A DNA stretch of 64,000 nucleotides. It comes from Streptomyces ambofaciens ATCC 23877 (lineage in GTDB: Bacteria; Actinomycetota; Actinomycetes; Streptomycetales; Streptomycetaceae). The stretch spans positions 1,661,001-1,725,000 of the forward strand of contig NZ_CP012382.1 in the NCBI RefSeq assembly GCF_001267885.1, in the 5' to 3' direction. Under the pieces are notes generated by a model. That model was not told the origin of the DNA. It did no database searches and saw only the letters and a program-made list of their open reading frames with translations. This document shows positions 17,545-29,217 of this stretch, one piece after another; positions within the stretch are counted from its first letter, which is position 1; each line of letters begins with the position of its first letter. The position numbers and the translations under genes were made by a program.

Positions 17545-18327
17545 ATGAGGAAAAGCCACCCCGTTCGGCGCGCCGTGCTCGCCGGCGCCGCGACCGTGTC
17601 CGGGATCGTGCTGCTGCTGTCGCTGAAACCGGCGTCCGACCCGGGCGCCGCCTCGGCGGCGGGCGGTGCCCCGCCGGTGGCCGCGCAGTCCCCGCAGGGC
17701 GGCCGGGGCGCGGGGTCCGGCACGGTCACGGGTGACGTGGCCCGCACCGAGTACGGGCCCGTGCAGGTCCGGCTCACGGTGGCCGACGGGCGCATCACCG
17801 GCGCGGAGGCCGTGCAGGCGCCCAAGGGCGGACGCAGCGACCAGGTCACCGCCGACGCCGTACCCCAGCTCAACCGTGCCGCCGTCGCCGCAGGCAACGC
17901 GGACATCGACGCCGTCTCCGGCGCCACCTACACCAGCGCCGGATACAAGCAGTCCCTCCAGTCCGCGCTGGACAAGGCGGCCGCGGGGTCCGCCGGGCAG
18001 GGCTCCGGCGGACAGGCCTCCGATGGGCAGGACTCCGACGGTGCGGCCCAGGGAACCCTGACCCTCACCGGCTCCGTCGCGCAGACCCAGTACGGGCCCG
18101 TGCAGGTCCGGGTCACCGTCAGCGGTGGGCGCATCACCGGCGCGGAGGCCCTCCAGGCGCCCGAGGGCGGACGCAGCGACCAGGTCACCGCCGACGCCGT
18201 ACCCCAACTCAACCGAGCCGCAGTCGCCGCCGGAAACGCGGACATCGACGCCGTCTCCGGCGCCACCTACACCAGCGCCGGATACAAGCAGTCCCTCCAG
18301 TCCGCGCTGGACCGGGCCGGTGGCTGA
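17545..18327 (+). CDS. Exported protein with two FMN-binding domains
   Basis: A 260-residue protein: basic start (RKSHPVRR) and hydrophobic segment to about residue 26 (signal or anchor), a Gly/Ala linker, then two FMN_bind domains at about residues 60-143 and 172-256. Each contains DAVSGATYTSAGY, the S/TGAT motif whose threonine (Thr128 and Thr241) is joined to FMN by a phosphoester bond made by ApbE. The linker between them is Gly/Gln/Ser-rich and unstructured. The gene lies between a transmembrane reductase and apbE, so it should be a surface-exposed two-flavin electron carrier. The domains are almost identical in DNA sequence. Confidence 0.88.
   Translation: MRKSHPVRRAVLAGAATVSGIVLLLSLKPASDPGAASAAGGAPPVAAQSPQGGRGAGSGTVTGDVARTEYGPVQVRLTVADGRITGAEAVQAPKGGRSDQVTADAVPQLNRAAVAAGNADIDAVSGATYTSAGYKQSLQSALDKAAAGSAGQGSGGQASDGQDSDGAAQGTLTLTGSVAQTQYGPVQVRVTVSGGRITGAEALQAPEGGRSDQVTADAVPQLNRAAVAAGNADIDAVSGATYTSAGYKQSLQSALDRAGG
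17752..17973 (+). repeat. FMN_bind repeat, copy 1
   Basis: About 222 nt that recur 339 nt downstream (113 codons) with few differences. The last 60 or so bases, covering GACGCCGTCTCCGGCGCC to the end, are identical. It encodes the first FMN-binding domain. Confidence 0.85.
18091..18312 (+). repeat. FMN_bind repeat, copy 2
   Basis: Second copy of the 222-nt unit in the same frame. Differences from copy 1 are concentrated in the first third; the end is identical, pointing to recent duplication or gene conversion. Confidence 0.85.
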
Positions 18328-19120
18328 CACCGTGACCGGGCCCACTCAGGCTCCCGCCGCGGTGCGTCACGTGGAGGAGACGATGGGGACCGTCTTCTCC
18401 TTCGACGTCCGCGGCGGGGAACCCGCGGCGGTCCGCGCGGCGCTGGACGAGGCGGTCGCGGGGCTGCACCGGGTGGACGAGGTGTTCAGCACCTACCGGG
18501 CCGACAGCCAGATCTCGCGGCTGGCCCGCGGTGAGCTGACCGTCGACGCGTGCGCCCCCGAGGTCGCCGAGGTGCTGGGGCTGGCCTCGGAGGCGGAGCG
18601 GGTGAGCGGAGGCTGGTTCAGCACGTCGTACCGGGGCCGTCTCGACCCCACCGGGATCGTCAAGGGCTGGGCGGTGGAGCGAGCCGCGCGGCGGGTCGCT
18701 GCGGCCGGGGCGAGGGGCGTCAGCGTCAACGGCGGCGGGGACGTGCAGGTGCTCGGGACGCCGGGAGCGGCGCGGCCGTGGCGCGTCGGGGTGTCGGACC
18801 CCCTGCGCCCGGGTGGGCTGGCGGCCGTCGTCTCCGCCGCGGCAGCGGCCGAGCTGGCCGTCGCGACGTCCGGTTCGGCGGAGCGGGGCGCGCACATCGT
18901 CGATCCGCGCACGGGGCGCTCCGCGATGACCGACCTGGTGGCGGTGACGGTGGTCGCGCCCCGGCTGACCTGGGCGGACTGCTGGGCGACGGCGGCGTTC
19001 GCGATGGGGTCGCGGGAGGGACTGCGGTGGCTGGAGTCCCTCGACGGGGTCGAGGCGCTGCTGGTGACGTCGGGGGACGAGGTGCGGTGCACGGGAGGTC
19101 TGGCGAGATGGCTCGGCTGA
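18320..19120 (+). CDS. apbE: FAD:protein FMN transferase ApbE
   Basis: Uses FAD and Mg2+ to attach FMN to threonine in the S/TGAT motif of target proteins. The 266-residue protein starts at a GTG overlapping the end of the FMN-binding gene by 8 nt. Landmarks are ETMGTVFSFDV, the YRADSQISRLARGE segment, LDPTGIVKGWAVERAARRVA and NGGGDVQVLG, and the C-terminal ATSGSAERGAHIVDPRTGRSA with TWADCWATAAFAMG. No signal peptide or lipobox is visible, unlike many exported ApbE proteins, so it may act before export of its partner. Its substrate is almost surely the adjoining protein. Confidence 0.9.
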   Translation: MADTVTGPTQAPAAVRHVEETMGTVFSFDVRGGEPAAVRAALDEAVAGLHRVDEVFSTYRADSQISRLARGELTVDACAPEVAEVLGLASEAERVSGGWFSTSYRGRLDPTGIVKGWAVERAARRVAAAGARGVSVNGGGDVQVLGTPGAARPWRVGVSDPLRPGGLAAVVSAAAAAELAVATSGSAERGAHIVDPRTGRSAMTDLVAVTVVAPRLTWADCWATAAFAMGSREGLRWLESLDGVEALLVTSGDEVRCTGGLARWLG

Positions 19121-19449
19121 GGCCGCGGGGCGCCCCCGGCGAGGCCCTTGGACGAAGGGCACGGGCCCGTACCCACGGGTGACTCCGACGCGGGCCCAGG
19201 GGACCTGAGCGCGGACCTTCTGGCTTGGGTGACTCCGGCGCGGGCTCGCCGGTCACTCCGGCGCGGGCCTCGGGGGCCCCGGGTGAGACCCACGGGAGAG
19301 CGGTTCGGGGTGCGTCTCCGAGGGGCGACCGCAACGCCTCAGGGGCGCGGGGAACTGCGCGACCAGCCACGCACCACCCGCACCCTGCATCCGACAGCCA
19401 CCCCCGCCGCGTCGGGCGCCGGCGCCACCCACCCGCCGCGGCGCAGCCC
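19121..19449. other. Convergent gap between apbE and argR
   Basis: About 330 bp without a convincing gene. It contains direct GC-rich repeats of the form GTGACTCCG(G/A)CGCGGG near 19180-19265 and one copy of an interspersed repeat at 19341-19362. Several short stems could terminate either gene, but no single dominant hairpin is visible. Confidence 0.5.
19341..19362 (+). repeat. Interspersed repeat (AGGGGCGCGGGGAACTGC family), copy 1
   Basis: One of three places in this window holding the same 22-nt sequence beginning AGGGGCGCGGGGAACTGC. This sequence is very common between Streptomyces genes. Confidence 0.7.
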
Positions 19450-19989
19450 TCAGTGCCCGTTCTGAGCCAGCCGCAGCAAGTGGTCCGCGAGCGCCTGCCC
19501 ACCCGTCGGCTCCCGGCTGATGAGCATCAGCGTGTCGTCGCCCGCGATCGTGCCCAGGATGTCGTGGAGTTCCGCCTGGTCGATCGCGGAGGCCAGGAAC
19601 TGGGCCGCCCCCGGAGGGGTCCGCAGGACCACGAGGTTCGCCGACGCCTCCGCGGAGATCAGCAGCTCCGCGGAGAGCCGCCGCATCCGCTCCTCCTTCG
19701 CCGACTCCCCGAGCGGCGCCCGCGGGGTGCGGAAGCCGCCCTCGCTGGGCACCGCGTAGATGAGGTCGCCGTCGGTGTTGCGGATCTTCACCGCGTTCAG
19801 CTCGTCCAGGTCCCGGGAGAGCGTCGCCTGCGTGACGGTCAGCCCGTCGTCGGCGAGCAGTTTGGCGAGCTGGCTCTGCGAGCGCACCGCCTGCCGGTTG
19901 AGGATGTCCACGATCCGGCGGTGACGCGCGGTGCGGGTCTGCGGTACGGCAGCCCCACCGGTCTGCTCGTGCTCCTGCGCCTGGCTCAT
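19450..19989 (-). CDS. argR: Arginine repressor ArgR
   Basis: Arginine-responsive hexameric repressor that binds ARG boxes in front of arg genes. The 179-residue protein has the N-terminal winged helix ([49 protein letters not shown]) and the C-terminal arginine-binding and oligomerisation domain with [19 protein letters not shown]. The ATG at 19989 lies 7 nt after the argD stop, so argR is the last gene of argC-J-B-D-R, as is usual in Streptomyces. Likely targets in this window are the boxes before argH and argC. Confidence 0.95.
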   Translation of the reverse strand: MSQAQEHEQTGGAAVPQTRTARHRRIVDILNRQAVRSQSQLAKLLADDGLTVTQATLSRDLDELNAVKIRNTDGDLIYAVPSEGGFRTPRAPLGESAKEERMRRLSAELLISAEASANLVVLRTPPGAAQFLASAIDQAELHDILGTIAGDDTLMLISREPTGGQALADHLLRLAQNGH

Positions 19990-19996
19990 CGTCGTC

Positions 19997-21205
19997 TCAT
20001 TCTCCGGATCGTCCGTCCCCGTGGGCCGCCCGGGCGGCCTGGTCAAGGATGCCGGGCAGTGCCCCGAGGAACGCGTCCACCACGTCGTCGCCGACGTTCA
20101 GCGGCGGCATCAGCCGTACGACATCGGGCGCGGGCGCGTTCACCAGGATTCCGGCGTCCTGAGCCGCCTGCTGCACCTGGGCTGCGAGCGGCTCGGTGAG
20201 CACGATACCCAGGAGGAGTCCGGCGCCCCGGAGGTGGCCGATCAAGGGGTGGCCCAGCGCCTCCACGCCGCCGCGGATCTTCTCGCTCTGCCGCTTGACG
20301 TTGTCCAGCAGGCCCTCGTCCGCGATGGTGTCGAGCACGGCGAGTCCGGCGGCGCAGGCCACCGGGTTGCCGCCGAAGGTGGTGCCGTGCTGGCCGGGCC
20401 TCAGGAGGTCGGCGGCCCGGCCGAAGGCGACCGTCGCGCCCAGCGGCAGTCCGCCGCCGAGGCCCTTCGCGAGGGTGACGACGTCCGGCAGCACACCCTC
20501 GTGGGCCTGGTACTCGAACCAGTGCCCGGTCCGGCCGACACCGGTCTGCACCTCGTCCAGGACGAGCAGCGCACCGGTGGCGGCGGTGATGGCCCTGGCC
20601 GCCTTCAGGTAGCCGGGGGGCGGGACGACGACGCCGTTCTCGCCCTGGATCGGCTCGATGACGACGAGGGCGGTCTCCTCGGTGACCGCGGCCGCGAGCG
20701 CCTGCGCGTCGCCGTACGGCACGTGCGTGACGTCACCGGGCAACGGCAGGAAGGGCTCCTGCTTGCCGGGCTGGCCGGTCAGCGCCAGGGCGCCCATGGT
20801 GCGGCCGTGGAAACCGCCCTGCGTGGCGACCATGTGCGGCCGGCCGGTGAGCCGGCCGATCTTGAAGGCGCCCTCGTTGGCCTCGGCGCCGGAGTTGCAG
20901 AAGTACACCTTGCCGTCGCGGCCGAAGCGCTGGAGCAGCCGTTCGGCGAGCAGGACGGGCGGCTCGGCGATGAAGAGGTTGGAGACGTGGCCGAGGGAGG
21001 CGATCTGCCGTCCGACCGCCTCGACCACGGCGGGGTGGGCGTGGCCCAGCGCGTTGACCGCGATGCCGCCGACGAAGTCCAGGTACTCCTTGCCGTCGGC
21101 GTCCCAGAGCCGGGTGCCCTCGCCGCGGACCAGGGGCAGGCGCGGCGTGCCGTAGTTGTTCATGAGCGCGCCCCGCCACCGCTCGGTCAGCTCTTCGTTG
21201 CTCAC
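19997..21205 (-). CDS. argD: Acetylornithine aminotransferase
   Basis: PLP enzyme that transaminates N-acetylglutamate semialdehyde to N-acetylornithine. The 402-residue protein is a class-III aminotransferase: the PLP phosphate site includes [12 protein letters not shown], the cofactor Asp is in [13 protein letters not shown], and the Schiff-base lysine is Lys247 in [16 protein letters not shown]. The GTG start at 21205 overlaps the argB stop as GTGA, implying coupled translation. In some bacteria ArgD also serves lysine synthesis as succinyl-DAP aminotransferase; that cannot be decided here. Confidence 0.96.
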   Translation of the reverse strand: MSNEELTERWRGALMNNYGTPRLPLVRGEGTRLWDADGKEYLDFVGGIAVNALGHAHPAVVEAVGRQIASLGHVSNLFIAEPPVLLAERLLQRFGRDGKVYFCNSGAEANEGAFKIGRLTGRPHMVATQGGFHGRTMGALALTGQPGKQEPFLPLPGDVTHVPYGDAQALAAAVTEETALVVIEPIQGENGVVVPPPGYLKAARAITAATGALLVLDEVQTGVGRTGHWFEYQAHEGVLPDVVTLAKGLGGGLPLGATVAFGRAADLLRPGQHGTTFGGNPVACAAGLAVLDTIADEGLLDNVKRQSEKIRGGVEALGHPLIGHLRGAGLLLGIVLTEPLAAQVQQAAQDAGILVNAPAPDVVRLMPPLNVGDDVVDAFLGALPGILDQAARAAHGDGRSGE

Positions 21206-22106
21206 GGCTCCCCCTGTTCGTCCGGCACGACCATCGTGCCGATGCCCTCGTCGGTGAAGATCTCCAGCAGGATCGAGTGCTGGACCCGGCCGTCGATGAC
21301 GCGGGCGGTGGTCACGCCGTTGCGTACGGCGTGCAGGCAGCCCTCCATCTTCGGCACCATGCCCGAGGACAGGTCCGGCAGCAGCTTCTCCAGCTGGGAG
21401 GCGGTGAGGCGGCTGATCACCTCGTCGGAGTTCGGCCAGTCCTCGTAGAGGCCCTCGACGTCGGTGAGGACCATGAGAGTCTCGGCGCCGAGCGCCGCAG
21501 CGAGTGCCGCAGCCGCCGTATCAGCATTGACGTTGTAGACATGTCCGTCGTCCTGGGAGCGGGCGATCGAGGAGACGACCGGGATCCGGCCGTCGGCGAG
21601 CAGCGCCTCGATGGCACCGGTGTCGAGTTCGGTGATCTCGCCGACCCGGCCGATGTCGACGGGCTCACCGTCGATCTCGGGCCGGTGCTTGGTGGCGGTG
21701 AGGGTGTGCGCGTCCTCGCCGGTGAGGCCGACGGCGAGCGGCCCGTGCTGGTTGAGCAGGCCGACCAGTTCGCGCTGCACCTGTCCGGCCAGCACCATCC
21801 GTACGACGTCCATGGCGTCCTCGGTGGTGACGCGCAGGCCGGCCTTGAACTCGCTGACGATGCCGTGCCGGTCGAGGGCGGCGCTGATCTGCGGGCCGCC
21901 GCCGTGCACGACGACGGGCTTGAGGCCGGCGTGGCGCAGGAAGACCACGTCCTGGGCGAAGGCGGCCTTCAGGTCCTCGTCCACCATGGCGTTGCCGCCG
22001 AACTTGATGACGACCGTCTTCCCGTGATGCCGGGTCAGCCAGGGCAGCGCCTCGATGAGGATCTGGGCCTTGGGGAGCGCGGTGTGCTTCCGCGTGGGTC
22101 CGTTGC

Positions 22107-22110
<4 letters not shown>
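21202..22110 (-). CDS. argB: Acetylglutamate kinase
   Basis: Phosphorylates N-acetylglutamate, usually the arginine-inhibited step of the pathway. The 302-residue amino acid kinase shows [11 protein letters not shown] (ATP-binding lysine), [11 protein letters not shown], the [13 protein letters not shown] loop, and [35 protein letters not shown], the Asn-containing substrate motif. An N-terminal helix of about 20 residues ([23 protein letters not shown]) is present; this helix characterises the arginine-sensitive hexameric type. The ATG overlaps the argJ stop as ATGA. Confidence 0.96.
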
Positions 22111-24926
<2,816 letters not shown>

Positions 24927-24930
<4 letters not shown>

Positions 24931-25382
24931 CCGACGACGCACCGACCACCGCACCCGTCGCGGACTCCCGGGCACTCGCCCTGGCCCACTACGCCGCCCG
25001 CGGCGTGCTGGAGCACGTCCTGGCCCGGCACGACATCACGTTCCAGCAGCATGTCACCCTCCGCGCGGCCGTCACCGCGGCCGCTCCGCAGACGCCGCAG
25101 GACCTCGCCGGCCAGGTCCGCGAGAGTCTCAAGGCCGACCCGGCGGGCATCCGCGCCACCGTCGACGAGCTGCTGGCCGCGCGACTTCTCGTCGCGGACG
25201 GCTCGCACCTGCGCCCCACGGACTCCGGGCGCGGACTGCTCGCGGCCGTGGGCGCGGAGGTCGCCCCCGTCTCCGCCCGCATCTGGGGCGGGATCCCGGC
25301 CGAGGACCTGGCGGCCGCGGGCCGCGTTCTCGCCCTGGTCGCCGAGCGCGCCGACGCGGAACTGGCGGGGCTGACCGCCTGA
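24927..25382 (+). CDS. Second MarR-like winged-helix protein
   Basis: A 151-residue protein translationally coupled to the MarR gene. It has an N-terminal helix (ALALAHYAARGVLEHVLARHDITFQQHVTLRAAV), then a diverged winged-helix: PQDLAGQVRESLKADPAGIRATVDELLAARLLVADGSHLRPTDSGRGLLAAV. This matches a MarR layout, with the wing reduced. A heterodimer with its partner, or competition for the same palindrome, is possible. It has no enzyme motif. The start ATG follows GGGGGAGAG. Confidence 0.72.
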
Positions 25383-25413
25383 CGGCCGCGCCGGCGTTCG
25401 CCGGGTTCGAGAG

Positions 25414-25451
25414 CCTGGGACGACCGCGTGTGCCGGTGAGGCCGTCCCAGG
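25414..25451. terminator. Hairpin between convergent MarR-like and GH51 genes
   Basis: CCTGGGACG (25414-25422) pairs with CGTCCCAGG (25443-25451). An inner ACCG/CGGT pair shortens the loop. It lies between two convergent stop codons and can serve both. Confidence 0.6.
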
Positions 25452-25464
25452 TCCGCACGGACGG

Positions 25465-27939
25465 CTACCGCTGCCTGATCCGCAGGAACGTCACCGAGTT
25501 CGCCGGGAAGGTGTAGGTGAACTTCCCCGCCACTCCCGAGAAGGTCGACGTCACCGGGGTCACCGGCGTGTCCGTCTCGGTGTTGACCGCGTCCTGGTCG
25601 GCGGCCAGCGTGGTGACCCGGGCCCTGGAGGCGACCTTCGCGCCGCCGAGGTCGACGGCGGTGCGGGCCGCGGCGTCCTGGGCGTTGACGACCTTGACGA
25701 TCAGCTCGCCCGTCCGCTCGTCCTCGGTGACGATCTGACGGAACGGCTCGGCCGGCTTGTCGTCGGTGAAGCTGCCCCACTCCTGGCCGTCGAGGTACAG
25801 GGTCACCTGGCGGCCCCGCACCTTGATGTCGATGTCGTAGGCGCGGCCCGTCTCGATCGAGCCGGCCTTCGACAGGAGCGTCGACCTGCCGCCGTCAGAG
25901 GCCTGTTCGACCGCGGACCGGGTGTTGTTCCAGCCGCCCAGGTTCCACCAGTAGTAGTTGCCGGTGTCCTTGACTCCGAAGGCGACGAGGAAGCCCTCCT
26001 TGCCGGACTTCTTGGTCGCCCTGACGTGCAGGTCGTAGTCCTTCCAGGCCGGGTCGCCGGCCGTCACGAGAGTGTTCTCGGCGGCGGTGTCCGTCTGGAC
26101 GTACTCGCCGTCCCGCACGCTCCAGCTGCCCGCGCCCGTGGGGGTCCACTGCGACGCGTCACCGGAGAAGTCGTCGGACAGGAGCGTCCGGCCGTCCGCC
26201 GACACCACCTTCACGTCGTCGTACGCCGCGCCGGTCGCCCAGGTCGACAGGCCGACGGCGCCGGTGATGGGGCCGCTGACGGCCGGTGTGCCGGTCGCCT
26301 CCGAGGGGACGACGCGGTCGCCGGTGTTGTTCATGAAGAGCTTCTGGACCTCGTAGTTGGCCGAGTTCCAGGAGGCGTGGTTGTTGAACCAGATCATGTC
26401 CGGGCTCCACTGCACGTAGTCCTCGTTGGCCAGCAGCGGGGCGTAGGAGGCGAGCTTGACGATGTCGGCGTTGCGCTCCAGGCCGGTCATGAAGGCGGCC
26501 TCGGACAGGGCGTTCTTCCAGGCGTTGCCCTGGGAGGCGTACTCGCCGAGGAAGACCTTCGGGCCGTTCCTGTCGTAGGCGTCGTAGCGGTCGTTGTTCT
26601 GCAGGAACCACTGCGGGCTGTTGTAGTAGTGCTCGTCGACCAGGTCGACGCCGGCCTCGCGGTTCAGCTGCCAGGCGGTGTCGAAGGTGGCGCCGGAGTC
26701 GTCCGGGCCGGAGTTGGAGACGACCGTGATGTCCGGGTACCGCGCCTCGATCGCGGCGCGGAACTCCTTGAAGCGGGCCATGAACTCCCGGGGCAGGTTC
26801 TCCTCGTTGCCGACGCCGATGTGGGTGAGACCGAAGGGCCGCGGATGGCCCATCTCGGCACGCTTGGCGCCCCACTCGCCGGTACGGGGGCCGTTGGCGA
26901 ACTCGATGAGGTCCAGGGTGTCCTGGATGTGCCGCTTCAGGAGTGCGTCGTCGTCGGTGGCCTTGTTCTGGCCGCACCCGGTGACCAGGGCGGGGACCAC
27001 GGGCAGCGGCATGGCGCCGATGTCCTCGGCGAAGCGGAAGTACTCGTAGTAGCCGAGGCCGTAGCTCTGGTTGTAGCCCCAGAAGTTGGCGTTGGTGGCG
27101 CGCTCCTCGACCGGCCCGATGGTGTCCTTCCACTGGTAGCTGCGCGCGCGCTGCCAGCCGCTCTCCTCGCTGTAGTCCTCCATCGAGCCGGTGTTGACCA
27201 GGCAGCCGCCGGGGAAGCGCAGGAAGCCGGGGCGCAGGGCCTCGATCTTCTCCGCGAGGTCCTTGCGCAGACCGCCCGGCTGCCCCTTGTAGGTGTCGCG
27301 GGGGAAGAGGGAGACCATGTCGAGTGCGGCGGGGGCGGTGGTGGCGACGGCGAGCCGGCCGCGGTTGCTGGTGCGGCTCGCGGTGAAGGTGGCGGTGTAC
27401 TTGCGCCACTCCCCCTCGGCGGCCACCCGGCGCACCTGCGCGAGGGTGCCGGTGGCGTCCCGCAGGGCGACGGTGAGCGTGGTGCCGCTCTCGGCGCGGG
27501 CCCACACCGAGAAGTCGTACCTCTTGCCCTTCTCCACCCGGATGCCGGTGTTGTAGCCCGCGTTGGCGACGGACGAACCCGCGCCGAGGGAGAGGTAGTT
27601 GCGGTTGCGCTCGTTGAGGCGGCCGGCGTCGTCCACCACGTCGGCCGTGCCGTCGACCGCCCAGGAGGTGAGCGGCGTGTAGGAGGCGTTGTCGGCGGTG
27701 GAGTACTCGAAGGACCGGTTCTGCACGAGTTCGGCGTACAGACCGCCGTCGGCGGCCCGGTTGATGTCCTCGTAGAAGACGCCGTACATCGTGTCGTCGA
27801 TCGCGGCGCCCTCGGCGGACGGGTCGACGGTGATCGCGTAGTCGGTGACGGCCTCCGCGTGGGCCGGCGACGGCAGCAGGGCCGAGGCCGCCAGGAGGGC
27901 GGTGACGCTGAGACCGAGTCTCCAGCGGGTGCGTGACAT
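25465..27939 (-). CDS. Secreted alpha-L-arabinofuranosidase, GH51
   Basis: Removes arabinofuranosyl side chains from arabinoxylan or arabinan outside the cell. The 824-residue protein has a Sec signal ending PSPAHAEA, an N-terminal carbohydrate-binding beta region with a CBM4/9-like segment (NRSFEYS to about residue 190), the GH51 TIM barrel with acid/base Glu379 in VGNEENLP and nucleophile Glu466 in VFLGEYAS, then a C-terminal beta domain. That domain is interrupted by a concanavalin-like module (SDDFSGDASQWTP to YLDGQEWGSF). It is longer than intracellular GH51 enzymes (about 500) and resembles large fungal-type ones. The ATG follows GCGGAGT. Confidence 0.9.
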   Translation of the reverse strand: MSRTRWRLGLSVTALLAASALLPSPAHAEAVTDYAITVDPSAEGAAIDDTMYGVFYEDINRAADGGLYAELVQNRSFEYSTADNASYTPLTSWAVDGTADVVDDAGRLNERNRNYLSLGAGSSVANAGYNTGIRVEKGKRYDFSVWARAESGTTLTVALRDATGTLAQVRRVAAEGEWRKYTATFTASRTSNRGRLAVATTAPAALDMVSLFPRDTYKGQPGGLRKDLAEKIEALRPGFLRFPGGCLVNTGSMEDYSEESGWQRARSYQWKDTIGPVEERATNANFWGYNQSYGLGYYEYFRFAEDIGAMPLPVVPALVTGCGQNKATDDDALLKRHIQDTLDLIEFANGPRTGEWGAKRAEMGHPRPFGLTHIGVGNEENLPREFMARFKEFRAAIEARYPDITVVSNSGPDDSGATFDTAWQLNREAGVDLVDEHYYNSPQWFLQNNDRYDAYDRNGPKVFLGEYASQGNAWKNALSEAAFMTGLERNADIVKLASYAPLLANEDYVQWSPDMIWFNNHASWNSANYEVQKLFMNNTGDRVVPSEATGTPAVSGPITGAVGLSTWATGAAYDDVKVVSADGRTLLSDDFSGDASQWTPTGAGSWSVRDGEYVQTDTAAENTLVTAGDPAWKDYDLHVRATKKSGKEGFLVAFGVKDTGNYYWWNLGGWNNTRSAVEQASDGGRSTLLSKAGSIETGRAYDIDIKVRGRQVTLYLDGQEWGSFTDDKPAEPFRQIVTEDERTGELIVKVVNAQDAAARTAVDLGGAKVASRARVTTLAADQDAVNTETDTPVTPVTSTFSGVAGKFTYTFPANSVTFLRIRQR

Positions 27940-27964
27940 GGATACTCCGCGGCTCTCACTAGGT

Positions 27965-28001
27965 CGTTCGAAATATCGGACATTGGTCAGCACTTCGAAC
28001 G
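27965..28001. promoter_or_regulatory. Inverted repeat upstream of the GH51 gene
   Basis: CGTTCGAA (27965-27972) and TTCGAACG (27994-28001) form 8-bp arms with a 21-nt spacer, 26 bp before the start. Each arm holds a TTCGAA palindrome. It looks like an operator for a sugar-responsive repressor, most likely LacI-type by analogy with other Streptomyces glycosidase genes. Confidence 0.5.
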
Positions 28002-28078
28002 GCAAGATAGGGAGGGGGTGGAGGCGCGTCAATGGGTCGCGCGGCAACCAGGGGGCGGGAGACGGAAAGCGGGTGGAA

Positions 28079-28531
28079 ATGGGCGAGTTGTGGCCGGTAC
28101 CGGATGTGCTGGCGTATCTCGCGGGCCGGTGGCGCACCGAGCGGTCGGTGCGCGACCTGGCGAGCGGCGCCGAGGGCCGCTTCGAGGGGGTCACGGAGTT
28201 CGGCGCGCTGGCCGGCGGCGGGCTGCTGAGCCACGAGTCCGGCGCCTTCACCTGGCAGGGCGTGACCCGCCCCGCCGAGCGGACCCTGCGCTACGAGCCG
28301 GGGGCCGCTCCGGGCACCGCCGACGTGCGCTTCGCGGACGGCCGGCCCTTTCACGGGCTGGACCTGACCACGGGGCACCACGTGACCGACCACCCCTGCT
28401 CCGCCGACCTCTACCGGGGCGAGTTCACCGTCCGGGACCGGGACCGTTGGCGGACCGTGTGGCGGGTGGGCGGCCCCGCCAAGGACCTGCTGCTGACGAC
28501 CGATCTCCTCCGCGAGAAGCCGAGTTGCTAA
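28079..28531 (+). CDS. DUF6314 family protein
   Basis: A 150-residue cytosolic protein. It runs from PDVLAYLAGRWRTERSVRDL through FEGVTEFG, LLSHESGAFTWQGV, PAERTLRYEP, VRFADGRPFHGLDL and HPCSADLYRGEF to WRTVWRVGGPAKDLLLTTDLLR. This is the lipocalin-like beta-barrel pattern of DUF6314, whose function is unknown. The ATG at 28079 is chosen; a GTG two codons earlier is equally possible. Its last codon overlaps the convergent gene by 4 nt at the sequence CTAA. Confidence 0.72.
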   Translation: MGELWPVPDVLAYLAGRWRTERSVRDLASGAEGRFEGVTEFGALAGGGLLSHESGAFTWQGVTRPAERTLRYEPGAAPGTADVRFADGRPFHGLDLTTGHHVTDHPCSADLYRGEFTVRDRDRWRTVWRVGGPAKDLLLTTDLLREKPSC

Positions 28532-29124
28532 ATTCCGGAGGCCCTGGAGGAGGTCCCGCCTTCGAAGCGGAGGTGCCAGCGGCCCGCACGGCCCGTGACG
28601 GTGGTCGTGGAGAGGGGCCGGACGTCCAGGTTCCAGTACGTCGCGGGCGGCGCCCTGAGCACGTACACCAGCGCGGCCCGGATCACGGACGGTTCGGCCA
28701 CCGCGACGATGCGGTCGCCGTCCTCGCCGGGACGTGTGTCGAGCCAGCCGCCGACCCGGGTGACGAACGCGACGAGCGATTCCCCGCCGTGCGGGGCCGA
28801 GCGCGGGTCGGCGAGCCAGGCGTCGACGGCCCCCGGCTCACGCGCCATGGCCTCGCCCACCGTCATCCCGCGCCAGCGGCCCATGTCGCACTCGCGCAGG
28901 GCGACCTGCACCAGCGGGGCACACCCCAGGGCGTCCCCGGTGGCACGGCTGCGCGGCGTGGGCGAGCAGTAGCGCAGCTCGGCCGCCGCGAGCGGCAGCA
29001 GGTCACGCGCGGCGCGCAGCGCCTCGTCCCAGCCGGCCTGGTCCAGGGGCCGGTCGTCGTCGAAACGCTCCGCGAGCAGCGGTGAGCCGCGCGCGGCCGC
29101 GACGAACGTGACCCGAAGCGCCAT
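28528..29124 (-). CDS. Histidine-phosphatase-fold protein lacking catalytic histidines
   Basis: A 198-residue protein with the order of motifs of the phosphoglycerate-mutase-like superfamily. RVTFVAAARGSPL stands where LVRHGET is expected, CSPTPRSRATGDALG matches the SSPLxRAxQTA segment, ALRECDMGRWRGMT keeps the conserved Glu, and VAVAEPSVIRAAL takes the place of VSHGGVIRALL. Thus the first motif reads A-A-R-G and the second histidine is Glu. Phosphatase activity through a phosphohistidine is therefore unlikely. It may bind a ligand or be a regulatory pseudoenzyme. The flanking gene order gives no direct clue. Confidence 0.72.
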   Translation of the reverse strand: MALRVTFVAAARGSPLLAERFDDDRPLDQAGWDEALRAARDLLPLAAAELRYCSPTPRSRATGDALGCAPLVQVALRECDMGRWRGMTVGEAMAREPGAVDAWLADPRSAPHGGESLVAFVTRVGGWLDTRPGEDGDRIVAVAEPSVIRAALVYVLRAPPATYWNLDVRPLSTTTVTGRAGRWHLRFEGGTSSRASGI

Positions 29125-29217
29125 GCGGTGATGGTGCTGCGCACAGGTGCGCAGGTCAAGAGGTGTTACCTGCGGTCGTCGTGGAGAACGCCCCCGCCGA
29201 TCCCTCGTCCCAGCCCG

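Noticed and set aside
26026..27936. A 636-codon plus-strand frame opposite GH51
   Set aside because: The GH51 frame carries catalytic motifs and a signal sequence; the other frame has neither.
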